A stretch of 47,827 nucleotides of DNA, taken from Loigolactobacillus iwatensis (GTDB taxonomy: Bacteria > Bacillota > Bacilli > Lactobacillales > Lactobacillaceae). The stretch spans positions 1 to 47,827 of the forward strand of contig NZ_RHNP01000021.1 of assembly GCF_003950295.1 (NCBI RefSeq), read 5' to 3'. Each line of letters opens with the position of its first letter. Position 1 is the first letter of the stretch. A program made the position numbers and the translations under genes. Shown here piece after piece: positions 24,053 to 33,198 of the stretch. The notes under the pieces were generated by a model that worked only from the letters and a program-made list of their open reading frames with translations, did no database searches and was not told the origin of the DNA.

Positions 24053-25363
24053 ATGAGTTATATTACTTTGCATCAATTTAAATATAATGGTTCGGGCCCA
24101 TCTTTAACTAAGACGGAAGTTAAAGCGGAATATTTTAAGCGCATGGAAAGCGATAGTGTTTGGAAAACCAACCTTTATCCTTTACTGACAGATAGTAACG
24201 GCGGACAGTCTGATGATTTGCCTATCTTTTTTGAAAATACGACAAAAATGTATTCTAAAATTCAGAAAATAACTAATAATTCGAGGCAAATTAGGCGACT
24301 GGTTAATACGTTACCGGGTATAGCCGGCAGAACATATACAAATGAAGTTTTAGCAAATGAAATTTTTTTTACCAACGAAATCGAAGGGGTTAAAACAAAT
24401 AGAGAAGATATTAAGACAATGGTTGATGAGCAAGAAAACGATCAAACGCTTACCAAGAAAAGGCTGCAGTCAACAGTTCACATGTATAGAGATATCTTTA
24501 ACCAAAAAATTATTAAAATTTATTCACTAGAAGATATCAGACGAATTTATGATTCTTTATTACAAGGTGAGATTCCTGACAAAAAACTACCAGATGGAAA
24601 ATATTTTAGAAATAAAGAGGTATGGATTGGATCAGCAATGAAAAAAGTTCATCGTCCTCCAAAAAATGAAAGCGAGATATCCGATAAATTAAAGCAATTA
24701 ATTCATTTTATGAATGATGCGGATGTCCCTGAAATTCCTAAAGCTATTGTAACGCATTTTATGTTTGAGAATACTCACCCATTTTATGACGGTAATGGAA
24801 GAACTGGGAGGTATCTATTATCAGAATATCTTTCTTCAAAAATCGATCCCTATACAGGATTAATTATTTCTACTTCTATTCATAATGAACAATCAAAGTA
24901 TTACAAAATTTTCAAAGAAGCGGAACGTAGGGATAATTTTGGAGACCTTACCGTATTTATTGAACAGATTTTAAGCATAATAATTGATGGACAGTTAGAT
25001 GTGCGAACAAGTTTAGTGGATAAATTAGAGGCATTTAATAAATCGGCCAAAATCCTAAATAAAGTGTTCGCTCATACTGAGGAATATGAAGAGGCAAATT
25101 TAAAAAAGTGGAGAATATTCAGTGTGCTTTTTATTTTATTACAGTCTTATCTTTTCAATATGGACGATAATGGTATTACTGATACACAACTTATAAGTTT
25201 TTGGTATAGTACCGATACAAGGGTATTTAAAAAAAATAAAATGCCAGAGATAATCGGATGGTTGGAAGAAAATAATTGGATATACCGTGCTAAGTCCAAT
25301 CCTATTATTCATAAATTCACGGATAGCACAAAGGTCACATTAAATTTGGCTGAAAAAGATTAA
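24053..25363 (+). CDS. Fic family protein (putative AMPylase, class II)
   Basis: 436 aa from ATG 24053 (AGGTGA upstream; the GTG at 24041 overlaps it). The N-terminal region carries TNEIEG (about 105-110), matching the class II inhibitory (S/T)xxxE(G/N) helix. The Fic core has HPFYDGNGRTGRYLLSEYL (about 243-261), with catalytic His, acidic residue and the anion-binding GNGR intact. The C-terminal ~110 residues look like a winged-helix region. Intact Fic enzymes transfer AMP or another nucleotide moiety to protein hydroxyls, restrained by the inhibitory Glu. No antitoxin gene is adjacent. Codon use is more AT-rich than its neighbours, suggesting transfer. Confidence 0.88.
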   Translation: MSYITLHQFKYNGSGPSLTKTEVKAEYFKRMESDSVWKTNLYPLLTDSNGGQSDDLPIFFENTTKMYSKIQKITNNSRQIRRLVNTLPGIAGRTYTNEVLANEIFFTNEIEGVKTNREDIKTMVDEQENDQTLTKKRLQSTVHMYRDIFNQKIIKIYSLEDIRRIYDSLLQGEIPDKKLPDGKYFRNKEVWIGSAMKKVHRPPKNESEISDKLKQLIHFMNDADVPEIPKAIVTHFMFENTHPFYDGNGRTGRYLLSEYLSSKIDPYTGLIISTSIHNEQSKYYKIFKEAERRDNFGDLTVFIEQILSIIIDGQLDVRTSLVDKLEAFNKSAKILNKVFAHTEEYEEANLKKWRIFSVLFILLQSYLFNMDDNGITDTQLISFWYSTDTRVFKKNKMPEIIGWLEENNWIYRAKSNPIIHKFTDSTKVTLNLAEKD

Positions 25364-25387
25364 ATGAAATATTGTCTTGCGCACTAA

Positions 25388-25423
25388 AACGCTGCTTCCA
25401 TCTGGGAAGTGGCGTTATTTTTT
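25388..25423 (+). terminator. fic terminator
   Basis: AACGCTGCTTCC paired with GGGAAGTGGCGTT, followed by ATTTTTT. The gap 25424-25676 shows no gene. Confidence 0.8.
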
Positions 25424-25676
25424 CCCATAAACTATCACCTGTTACCTTTAAGATACAAAGAATAATGGTGATAAGTTGCTAGTGGTTTCACTAATAGTTG
25501 ACATTATAGTAACGGCTATTGAATGGTTCATAAAATCGCGAGCCAATAAATAATGATAGCCGGGTTTTCAAATGTCGTATTATTACTTGTGCATTAAGAA
25601 AAGTTAGAATTATGGATTGGTATTTCAAAGAAAAGCAACACTAAGTAGTTTTCAGGGTTCTCTAAAAGCACAAAAA

Positions 25677-25714
25677 AATCCTCTAACTACCTAGATAAAG
25701 GCAATTAGAGGATT
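25677..25714 (-). terminator. tRNA-Glu terminator
   Basis: On the minus strand AATCCTCTAA pairs with TTAGAGGATT and is followed by TTTTTG. Confidence 0.8.
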
Positions 25715-25741
25715 AATGGAATCTACCGGAAGCTTTAAATA

Positions 25742-25814
25742 TCACCCGCACGGGGATCGAACCCGTAACCCCGCCTTGAGAGGGCGATGTCTTAACCAAT
25801 TTGACCAGCGGGCA
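25742..25814 (-). tRNA. tRNA-Glu (anticodon CUC)
   Basis: Cloverleaf on the minus strand: acceptor TGCCCGC/GCGGGTG, D arm GTC/GAC, anticodon arm TCGCC-CTCTCAA-GGCGG, T arm ACGGG-TTCGATC-CCCGT, A73, CCA not encoded. The body resembles firmicute tRNA-Glu, but the first pair is U1-G72 instead of G1-C72 and the second G2-U71. It is isolated, with its own terminator, and reads GAG. Confidence 0.88.
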
Positions 25815-25893
25815 ATGCTGGAAACAGGAACAATAATCATTTTACATAAAAACTAACTATCCGTCAAGTAACACGTAAAAATAAACGTAATCT

Positions 25894-26547
25894 TTATAAA
25901 AATAAAGTCAACGTGTTATTTAGAATATGCAATAAGATTGGAATCTTCAGATTTTTGGTTCGATTATAAACGAGGGCAAGGATTAGACCTAAAAGTACTT
26001 TAGAAAGCCAATAAATGAGGTCTACGTGGCCGAATAGATCCACGTGAACACTACCAAAGACTAATGAGCTAAGCAGGATACTAATCAAACGAGAATCTTT
26101 AAAGAACCAATTGATAAATAGGCCGCGAAAGATGATTTCTTCTAGGATTGGGCCGAAGAAGGCGGTAAATACAAACATAAAAAGTCCAAATGATTTAACA
26201 AGTGTGGCCAGGCTGTTAACATTTTCATTCCCACTAGTTTGCATAAACGGAACGGTTATGGCGTTAACCGCAAACATTGCAATGAAACCAAGGATGAGTG
26301 GCAGCCAGGTACTGGAATTTAATTTTTGATCAAATTCGGCACCGTTTTTAAGCACTGTTTGGCGGTAAAGATGCCCGTATAGGTAGGTCATTAGGCCAAC
26401 GATGATTAAAAAGCTGATGCCTAAAATTATAATTAAATTTTGCTGATTGGTTTTAACAACTGCGGTGGCAATACTGAGGCCAGTGAGGGGCAGTTGTTCA
26501 ACGAAGAAGAGAAGGAAAAATAAAAAAATATGTTTGACTGTTCGCAT
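25894..26547 (-). CDS. CPBP family intramembrane metalloprotease
   Basis: 217-aa membrane protein of the CAAX protease/bacteriocin-processing (Abi) family. About six TM helices; motif 1 LEEIIFRGLF (about 135-144), motif 2 FGSVHVDLF (about 164-172, with the His) and motif 3 HILNNTL (about 207-213). These supply the Glu/His metal ligands of the family. In lactic acid bacteria such proteins are associated with bacteriocin self-immunity or prenyl-type processing; no bacteriocin genes are visible here, so the role is open. The ATG has only a weak GGTG site. Monocistronic, upstream of and divergent from the exporter operon. Confidence 0.88.
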   Translation of the reverse strand: MRTVKHIFLFFLLFFVEQLPLTGLSIATAVVKTNQQNLIIILGISFLIIVGLMTYLYGHLYRQTVLKNGAEFDQKLNSSTWLPLILGFIAMFAVNAITVPFMQTSGNENVNSLATLVKSFGLFMFVFTAFFGPILEEIIFRGLFINWFFKDSRLISILLSSLVFGSVHVDLFGHVDLIYWLSKVLLGLILALVYNRTKNLKIPILLHILNNTLTLFL

Positions 26548-26649
26548 AGATTACACCAACTTAGATTAAGAATGTTTTTATCATAGCATGAAAGTTAATA
26601 GAAAAGCACTAATACGTATTAGCAGTAGTCTATATTTAACGCAAATGAC

Positions 26650-26690
26650 TTGCTTTTAAGGTCAAAATTATCTATAATGACAAGTCGTCA
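26650..26690 (+). promoter_or_regulatory. Promoter of the TetR-exporter operon
   Basis: TTGCTT (26650-26655), 17-bp spacer, TATAAT (26673-26678). A short imperfect palindrome TGACAAGTCGTCA (26678-26690) sits at the start point and could be the TetR operator; the symmetry is weak (4-bp arms). Confidence 0.5.
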
Positions 26691-26730
26691 CATCTAAAAT
26701 AAGTTTGATCATATAGAAGGGAGTTTGCGT

Positions 26731-27363
26731 GTGCCAACGAGTACTTTTTTTAACCTTGCAGAAGCAAAAAAACAGCGACTGTTGACGGCAGCGCACGCGG
26801 AGTTTTCGCGTGTACCGCTTCATGAGGCTTCAATTAATCGGATTATTCAACAAGCCAAAATTTCGCGGGGAAGCTTTTATCAATATTTTACCGATAAGAT
26901 GGATTTATTCGGCTATGATTTTATTCAAGTACATAAACGACAACAAGATGATTTTTACCAAACTTTAATTGCGGTTAAGGGCGATTTATTTCTAGCTATT
27001 CGGACATTTATTGATAAAAACTTGATTGATTTTACTTCAGGGTCAGAAAATGCTTATTTTCGGAATGTTTTTCTTTCGCTGAGTTTTACGGAAAGTCAGC
27101 GTCTAAGAAAGCTAATCCGAAATAAACATCCTCATGAGCAGATTAACGAACTTATTGATCGAACCAAGATAAGAGTAACGGATGATGAATCCTTACAACA
27201 ATTAGTACATTTAATTACGTCGGCCTGTTTTCAAACTATTGGTCGTTATTGTCAAAAAAACGCGCAAAAAGAGCAATTTGACTTGAAGACCTTACGTCAA
27301 GATTTGCTACGTGTTCTTGACTGGCTAGAAAATGGTATTGTACGTAAAACGGAAGGAGCTTAA
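26731..27363 (+). CDS. TetR family transcriptional regulator
   Basis: 210 aa from GTG 26731, seven nt after AGAAGGGAG; the TTG at 26725 is too close to that site. The N-terminal TetR helix-turn-helix is clear (about 10-55: AEAKKQRLLTAAHAEF...INRIIQQAKISRGSFYQYFTDKMDLF). The C-terminal helical ligand domain is not informative. It leads an operon with two ABC half-transporters (3-bp gap to the next start). By analogy with other multidrug operons it probably represses the operon until an exported drug binds. Confidence 0.92.
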   Translation: MPTSTFFNLAEAKKQRLLTAAHAEFSRVPLHEASINRIIQQAKISRGSFYQYFTDKMDLFGYDFIQVHKRQQDDFYQTLIAVKGDLFLAIRTFIDKNLIDFTSGSENAYFRNVFLSLSFTESQRLRKLIRNKHPHEQINELIDRTKIRVTDDESLQQLVHLITSACFQTIGRYCQKNAQKEQFDLKTLRQDLLRVLDWLENGIVRKTEGA

Positions 27364-27366
27364 CCT

Positions 27367-29103
27367 ATGTTAAAAATTGCGCGTGGGCGTATGTCAGTCT
27401 GGGCAGTCACTGGAGCTTTTCTTTTTATGATTGTTCAGGTAGTCAGCAGCTTAAACCTACCGAGCTTGACCGCCAATATTGTTAATAACGGGGTCGCTAA
27501 GGGCGACATTAACTATATTTGGAAGATTGGGTTTGAAATGATTGGCTTTGCCTTATTGAGTATCTTAGCCGCGTTAGGGAATGTCTTTTTAGCGTCCCGA
27601 ACGTCACAAATGCTTGGTAAAAAGTTAAGAACTGATATTTACCATAAAGTAATTAACTTTTCTAATGATGAATTTGATCAGGTTGAGACCTCTTCATTAA
27701 TCACACGAACAACCAATGACGTTGTTCAGATTCAAAATGTGGCAATGATGGCACTGCGAATGATGATTATGGCTCCAATTATGCTAGTTGGTGCTAGTTT
27801 TTTGGCCTATTCTAAAGATCACACGTTAACTTTGATTTTTATTATTATTTTACCGTTAATGGCAATTTTTATTGGAATTGTAATGCGCTTTGCCGTTCCT
27901 TTATTTCGGGCAATGCAGACTAAGACTGATAATATTAACTTGATTTTTCGAGAAGGATTGACTGGAGTTCGAGTTATTCGGGCTTTTCGGCAAGATCATT
28001 TTGAGCAAAAACGGTTTGAAGGCGCTAACCAGGACTATACGCATAATGCAGTCAAGGTCTATAGTCTCATGGCATTAATGTCCCCAATTATGACATTAAT
28101 GATGAGTGCCACCAACGTTGGGATTACTTGGTTTGGTGCGGACCTTATTGCGAGTCAGTCGATGCCAGTAGGAAACATGATTGCGTTTATGACTTACGCC
28201 ATGCAAATCTTGATGAGCTTTATGATGTTATCAATGGTTTTCGTTCTTATTCCCCGGGCACAGGCTTCAGCAAAACGAATTCAACAAGTCTTGGATTTGG
28301 ATACAACAATTACGGATCCGAAAGAACCGCTTAAGCTAACTACTGAACCAGGTCGTAACAGTTTAGATTTTGACCAAGTTGATTATCGGTATCATGGTGC
28401 TGAAAAATTGGCCCTAAGTGGTATTGATTTCAAGGCCAAGAGTGGCCAAACGGTCGCAATTATCGGTGGGACTGGTTCCGGTAAAACAACGCTAGTTAAT
28501 TTATTTCCGCGTTTTTATGATGTTGAAAAGGGCGCCATTAAATTAGATGGAATTGATATTCGAAACCTAACTTTGCACGATTTACACGCGGCAATCTCAT
28601 TTGTACCGCAACAAGCCGTCTTATTTACTGGGACAATTCGCGATAACATGAAGTACGGGAATAAAGATGCCACGGATGACCAAATTTGGCGTGCATTAAC
28701 GATTGCCCGTTCGGCTGATTTTGTTAAAGCAATGCCAGGTGGGCTTGATGCGCACGTTGAACAAGGCGGGGGTAACTTCTCTGGTGGTCAACGGCAGCGA
28801 TTAGCAATTGCTAGGGCCTTAGTGAAGGACGCATCGGTTTATGTCTTTGATGATTCCTTCTCTGCGCTTGATTTTAAAACGGATTCAGAGTTACGTGGTG
28901 AACTACGGCAGGATCCACGAATCCAAAAGAGTATTGTCGTTATTGTTGCCCAACGAATTTCTACTGTCGCTGATGCTGATCTCATTTTAGTTTTGGATAA
29001 CGGTAAGTTGGTCGGAAAAGGAACACATGAGGAATTAAAGGCTAACAATGAGGTTTATCAAGAAATAATGGACTCACAGTTGCGAAAGGGGGACCAAGTA
29101 TGA
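27367..29103 (+). CDS. ABC multidrug exporter half-transporter, LmrC/BmrC-like
   Basis: 578 aa: six TM helices (residues about 10-310) fused to a nucleotide-binding domain with Walker A GGTGSGKTT (about 369-377), Q-loop VPQQAVLF, signature FSGGQRQRLAIARAL and Walker B YVFDDSFSALD. The residue after Walker B Asp is Asp rather than Glu, the noncanonical site expected in one member of heterodimeric exporters (as in BmrCD, LmrCD, TM287/288). It overlaps the next gene by 4 bp (ATGA), supporting a heterodimer. Substrates are likely hydrophobic drugs or antimicrobials; the exact range is unknown. Confidence 0.9.
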   Translation: MLKIARGRMSVWAVTGAFLFMIVQVVSSLNLPSLTANIVNNGVAKGDINYIWKIGFEMIGFALLSILAALGNVFLASRTSQMLGKKLRTDIYHKVINFSNDEFDQVETSSLITRTTNDVVQIQNVAMMALRMMIMAPIMLVGASFLAYSKDHTLTLIFIIILPLMAIFIGIVMRFAVPLFRAMQTKTDNINLIFREGLTGVRVIRAFRQDHFEQKRFEGANQDYTHNAVKVYSLMALMSPIMTLMMSATNVGITWFGADLIASQSMPVGNMIAFMTYAMQILMSFMMLSMVFVLIPRAQASAKRIQQVLDLDTTITDPKEPLKLTTEPGRNSLDFDQVDYRYHGAEKLALSGIDFKAKSGQTVAIIGGTGSGKTTLVNLFPRFYDVEKGAIKLDGIDIRNLTLHDLHAAISFVPQQAVLFTGTIRDNMKYGNKDATDDQIWRALTIARSADFVKAMPGGLDAHVEQGGGNFSGGQRQRLAIARALVKDASVYVFDDSFSALDFKTDSELRGELRQDPRIQKSIVVIVAQRISTVADADLILVLDNGKLVGKGTHEELKANNEVYQEIMDSQLRKGDQV

Positions 29104-30992
29104 GCGAGAAAGAGCAAGTAACGACAAAGCAACCTGTAAGTCACGGTCCTGGTCATGGACATGGTGGCGGACACGGCGGCGGGCTAGTTGAAAAGCCGAA
29201 AAATTTTTGGCAGACAACAGGCCGGTTAATGCGTTACATGTCTGATCGGTTAGTTGCGGTTTCCTTTGTACTTATTTTGGCAATTGCCTCGGTTATTTTT
29301 CAGATCCGCACACCAAAAATTTTGGGTGAAGCAACAACCGAAATTTTTAAGGGTGTTATGAAGGGAACTGCCGAGCAAAAAGCGGGTATCCCAATTTCGC
29401 GCTTTCCAATTAATTTTGGAAAAATCGAGCAGATTATTATTGTTGTTATTTTAATGTACTTAGCGGCGGCTGTTTTTAGCTTTTTACAGCAATTTATTAT
29501 GACACGAGTTTCACAGCAAACCGTTTATAAGCTTCGTCGCGAATTAAAGGCGAAGATGGAGCGTGTTCCGATTAATTATTATGATACCCATACTAATGGT
29601 GATATTATGAGTCGGGCCATTAATGATATGGATAATATTGCTAGTACTTTGCAGCAGAGTCTGACGCAGGCGGTCACAAGTGCGGTGACCTTTTTAGGTA
29701 CTTTGTGGATGATGTTGACGATTAGTTGGAAGTTAACTCTGATTGCGTTGATAACAATTCCGTTAAGCTTGATAATTGTCGGGGTTGTAGCGCCACGTTC
29801 ACAACGTTTCTTTGCTGCCCAGCAGGATAGTTTGGGCTTGTTAAATAACCAAGTCGAAGAAAATTATTCGGGACACGTGGTTATTAAAAGCTTTAATAAG
29901 GAACAGGATGCAATCGAAAATTTTGAAACGCAAAATGACCGGTACTATCAGGCTGCCTGGAAGGCCCAATTTATTTCCGGTATTATCATGCCGTTGATGA
30001 TTTTTCTGAATAACATTGGTTATGTATTTGTTGCTATTGTTGGGGGAATTCAGGTTTCCCACGGAACGGTTACTTTAGGTAACGTTCAGGCCTTTTTACA
30101 GTATACAAACCAATTTTCACAACCGATTTCACAGTTGGCCAATTTAATGAACACAATTCAATCGACAATTGCATCTGCCGAACGAATTTTCCAAGTGATT
30201 GATGAGCCTGAAATGACCGATACTGCTTCTGGCTTGCCAGAAATCAAAGATGATCCCAATTTTATTACCTTGGATCACGTTCAATTTGGTTACAACGATG
30301 AATTATTGATGCAGGACTTTAATTTAGAAGTTCAAAAAGGTGAAACGGTTGCAATTGTTGGACCTACTGGGGCCGGTAAAACGACAATCATTAATTTGTT
30401 AGAACGTTTTTATGATATTAAAGGCGGCTCAATTCGATTAATGGGGACTGATACGCGTGATATCAAGCGAGAAGCATTACGCTCGCACTTTGCGATGGTT
30501 CTTCAGGATACTTGGCTCTTTACCGGAACAATTTATGATAACCTTAAATATGGTAATGAAAAGGCAACGCGGGATGATATCGTTAAGGCTGCCAAGGCGG
30601 CCCACGTTGATGATTTTGTACGTAAACTTCCTGATGGCTACGAGACGATCTTAAATGAAGAGGCGTCAAACATTTCCCAAGGGCAGCGTCAATTAATAAC
30701 GATTGCCCGGGCGTTTGTTGCGGATCCGGAAATCTTAATTTTAGATGAAGCAACAAGTTCAGTGGATACGCGAACCGAAGTTCATATTCAGCACGCTATG
30801 GCCCGGTTATTAGTTAATCGAACAAGTTTTGTTGTTGCACATCGTCTGTCAACAATTCGTGACGCGGATAATATTATTGTGATGAATGAGGGCTCAGTTG
30901 TTGAAACTGGGACACACGATCAGCTAATGTCTAAGAATGGTTTTTACGCTGATCTTTACAATAGCCAATTCTCTGGTAACGTTGCAATGTAA
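29100..30992 (+). CDS. ABC multidrug exporter half-transporter, LmrD/BmrD-like
   Basis: 630 aa, partner of the previous gene. An N-terminal His/Gly-rich stretch (SHGPGHGHGGGHGGG, about 14-28) precedes six TM helices (about 50-350). The nucleotide-binding domain has Walker A GPTGAGKTT, Q-loop VLQDTWLF, signature ISQGQRQLITIARAF and Walker B LILDEATSSVD with the catalytic Glu. So the heterodimer has one canonical and one degenerate ATP site. The His-rich start may bind metal ions but could be passive. The transcript ends at the hairpin 31030-31061. Confidence 0.9.
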   Translation: MSEKEQVTTKQPVSHGPGHGHGGGHGGGLVEKPKNFWQTTGRLMRYMSDRLVAVSFVLILAIASVIFQIRTPKILGEATTEIFKGVMKGTAEQKAGIPISRFPINFGKIEQIIIVVILMYLAAAVFSFLQQFIMTRVSQQTVYKLRRELKAKMERVPINYYDTHTNGDIMSRAINDMDNIASTLQQSLTQAVTSAVTFLGTLWMMLTISWKLTLIALITIPLSLIIVGVVAPRSQRFFAAQQDSLGLLNNQVEENYSGHVVIKSFNKEQDAIENFETQNDRYYQAAWKAQFISGIIMPLMIFLNNIGYVFVAIVGGIQVSHGTVTLGNVQAFLQYTNQFSQPISQLANLMNTIQSTIASAERIFQVIDEPEMTDTASGLPEIKDDPNFITLDHVQFGYNDELLMQDFNLEVQKGETVAIVGPTGAGKTTIINLLERFYDIKGGSIRLMGTDTRDIKREALRSHFAMVLQDTWLFTGTIYDNLKYGNEKATRDDIVKAAKAAHVDDFVRKLPDGYETILNEEASNISQGQRQLITIARAFVADPEILILDEATSSVDTRTEVHIQHAMARLLVNRTSFVVAHRLSTIRDADNIIVMNEGSVVETGTHDQLMSKNGFYADLYNSQFSGNVAM

Positions 30993-30994
30993 TT

Positions 30995-31030
30995 GAGGCA
31001 CGTTCTAGAGCAATGTACGGAAACAATGAG
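30995..31030 (+). repeat. GTTCTAGAGC dispersed repeat, copy C
   Basis: CACGTTCTAGAGCAATG (30999-31015) and flanks, directly before the exporter operon terminator and on the same strand as the operon. Core identical to copy A. Confidence 0.75.
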
Positions 31031-31061
31031 AGGCTGGGACTTTTGGTTCCAGCCTCTTTTT
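31030..31061 (+). terminator. Exporter operon terminator
   Basis: GAGGCTGGGAC paired with GGTTCCAGCCTC and then TTTTT. Confidence 0.85.
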
Positions 31062-31137
31062 GGATAGATCGAGTTGTCTGTGGGAAAGTAAACTATGCTA
31101 TGCTTTAGCTATTAAATACGGAAAAGAGTCGGGATAA

Positions 31138-32154
31138 ATGTACGATAAAACACAGGCAGAATTGGCGGCGTTAGTTACGGATGGTGTTGTTCCAGGTGTT
31201 CATTATGCTTTTATTAACGGACAAACAACTGAAGAACATTATTTTGGTTACAGTGAACTAAAACCAGATAAAAAATTATTAAAGGCCAATCAACTCTATG
31301 ATTTGGCCTCTTTAACCAAAGTGATTGCAACGACAACGTTAATATTGGAATTGCAAGAAGCCGGGCGTCTATCCGTTAATGATCCGTTACAGTGGTATCT
31401 ACCTAGCTTTCAAGATAGTCGCGTAACCTTGCGCCATTTTTTGACCCATACTTCTGGAATTAGCGGCTATATTCCCCACCGAAATTCACTGAGCGCGGCC
31501 AAATTAATCTACTCCTTGTTAGGCCTGACCACTAGTGCAGGTTTTGGACGTGAAGTTAAGTATAGCGATACTGGTCTAATTTATTGTGGCTGGGTTATCG
31601 AACGCTTACTTCATTTGCCGGTTCAGGATGCATTAACGCGGTATGTATTGCGGCCACTGGGTATGTTAAACAGTACGTTTACGCCAGAAAAGAAATTGTG
31701 TGTGCCGGCAAGTTATGAGCCAGGTGGGCGCGGGCTAATTCAGGGGGTAGTCCATGATCCTAAGGCCCATATTTTAGGCAAACACTGTGGTTCCGCCGGA
31801 TTATTTGCACCAATGAGTGATCTACTCTTGTTTGCTCGTTTTATGTTAGGCGATGCAGTCGTTTCGCGGCCGCCAATTAGTCGGACAACCATCAACAGTC
31901 TTTACCATGACTACACGGGCTTTTCTGGTGGTCGTAGTCTAGGTTGGGATTTGAAAATTTCACCAGAGGCTGATCAACATAAGCTTTTATTTCACACTGG
32001 CTACGTTGGCAGTTTTATTCTGCTTGATGGGAAAAAGGACACGGCTTTTATCTTCTTATCAAATCGAATTCATCCGGTAGCACCGAATGAAGCCTATTTA
32101 GCCAAACGTGATCACTTGATTGCGACCTATTTAGCCGAAAAAGCGCAAGAATGA
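31138..32154 (+). CDS. Serine hydrolase, beta-lactamase/class C penicillin-binding-like
   Basis: 338-aa serine hydrolase. SxxK motif SLTK in YDLASLTKVIATTT (Ser about 59), second motif YSD in the YxN position (KYSDTGLIY, about 143), and HTG in the third position (FHTGYVG, about 284). The HTSGISGY phrase is typical of esterase EstB/AmpC-like family members. There is no signal peptide or membrane segment, so it is probably cytoplasmic, unlike true PBPs. Possible activities are esterase or D-aminopeptidase-like hydrolysis; beta-lactam resistance should not be assumed. Monocistronic. Confidence 0.85.
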   Translation: MYDKTQAELAALVTDGVVPGVHYAFINGQTTEEHYFGYSELKPDKKLLKANQLYDLASLTKVIATTTLILELQEAGRLSVNDPLQWYLPSFQDSRVTLRHFLTHTSGISGYIPHRNSLSAAKLIYSLLGLTTSAGFGREVKYSDTGLIYCGWVIERLLHLPVQDALTRYVLRPLGMLNSTFTPEKKLCVPASYEPGGRGLIQGVVHDPKAHILGKHCGSAGLFAPMSDLLLFARFMLGDAVVSRPPISRTTINSLYHDYTGFSGGRSLGWDLKISPEADQHKLLFHTGYVGSFILLDGKKDTAFIFLSNRIHPVAPNEAYLAKRDHLIATYLAEKAQE

Positions 32155-32233
32155 TGGAATTTAATTAATAAGAATGTAAGCGATATGGTAAACTTAACAA
32201 TGAGGCAGTTAATTTATATTGAGGTGATTTTCT

Positions 32234-33196
32234 TTGGCAGAACCATTTTTCTTAAAACCCTATTTTCAGGAAAAAATTTGGGGAGGTACTAAGCTACACG
32301 ATGTTTTTGGTTATGAATTATCCAGTGATAAAACCGGTGAATGCTGGGCAATTTCGGCGCACCCACATGGTCCCAGCACAGTAGCCAATGGACCTTATGC
32401 TGGTGAAACGTTAGACGAAGTATGGGCAAAGCACCGGGATGTTTTTGGTAACGCAAAGGGAGATGTTTTCCCGTTGCTAACTAAAATTTTAGATGCGGAA
32501 GCTGATTTATCAGTTCAGGTTCACCCGGATGATCCTTATGCAGCCGAACATGAACACGAATTAGGGAAGACGGAATGTTGGTACATTATTGCAGCAGATC
32601 CCGGCGCCGAATTAGTTTATGGTCATACAGCCAAAACACGTGAACAGTTGGCCGATATGATTCATCAAGAAGATTGGCAGGACTTATTTGTTCACGTGCC
32701 GGTTAAACCTGGTGAATTCTATTACGTTCCAAGTGGGACTATTCACGCTTTAGGTAAAGGCATTATGGCGTTAGAAACGCAACAAAGTAGTGACACGACT
32801 TACCGGTTGTATGATTATGACCGGGTCGATGCCAAAACTGGTAAAAAGCGTGAACTCCACATTCAACCATCGATTGATGTCACCAATGTTCCCTTTGTTG
32901 CCCCTAAGTTAGACGTTCAGACAAAACAAGTTGGAACCTCCACACTGACAACTTACGTTAAGGCACCTTACTTTAGTGTCTATCAATGGCGAGTTCAAGG
33001 TGAGTTAGCTTTAGAGCGGCAAACTACACCTTATACGTTGGCTTCTGTGATTGACGGACAAGGACAGTTAACGGTTGACGGGCAAACTTACCCGTTAAGT
33101 AAGGGTCAACACTTCATTTTACCGTTTGCAGTTAAACAGTGGCAACTTAGCGGTGATTTGCAAATCATTGCTTCGGAACCCGGCGTTAAGGCCTAA
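32234..33196 (+). CDS. manA: Mannose-6-phosphate isomerase, class I
   Basis: 320-aa zinc enzyme interconverting mannose 6-phosphate and fructose 6-phosphate. The start is TTG 32234, about 10 nt after GAGGTG. Signature regions: FLKPYFQEKIWGG (1-17), zinc ligands in VQVHPDDPYA (about 95-104) and the Glu/His of KTECWYII, FYYVPSGTIHALGKG (about 162-176) and the arginine region SSDTTYRLYDYDR. Length fits the short firmicute type. It converges on the MurT-like gene and shares a bidirectional terminator with it. Confidence 0.95.
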   Translation: MAEPFFLKPYFQEKIWGGTKLHDVFGYELSSDKTGECWAISAHPHGPSTVANGPYAGETLDEVWAKHRDVFGNAKGDVFPLLTKILDAEADLSVQVHPDDPYAAEHEHELGKTECWYIIAADPGAELVYGHTAKTREQLADMIHQEDWQDLFVHVPVKPGEFYYVPSGTIHALGKGIMALETQQSSDTTYRLYDYDRVDAKTGKKRELHIQPSIDVTNVPFVAPKLDVQTKQVGTSTLTTYVKAPYFSVYQWRVQGELALERQTTPYTLASVIDGQGQLTVDGQTYPLSKGQHFILPFAVKQWQLSGDLQIIASEPGVKA

Positions 33197-33198
33197 AT

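Noticed and set aside
31138-32154. Reading the serine hydrolase as a beta-lactamase resistance gene
   Set aside because: It lacks a signal peptide, and the second and third motifs are YSD and HTG, which fit esterase-like family members as well.
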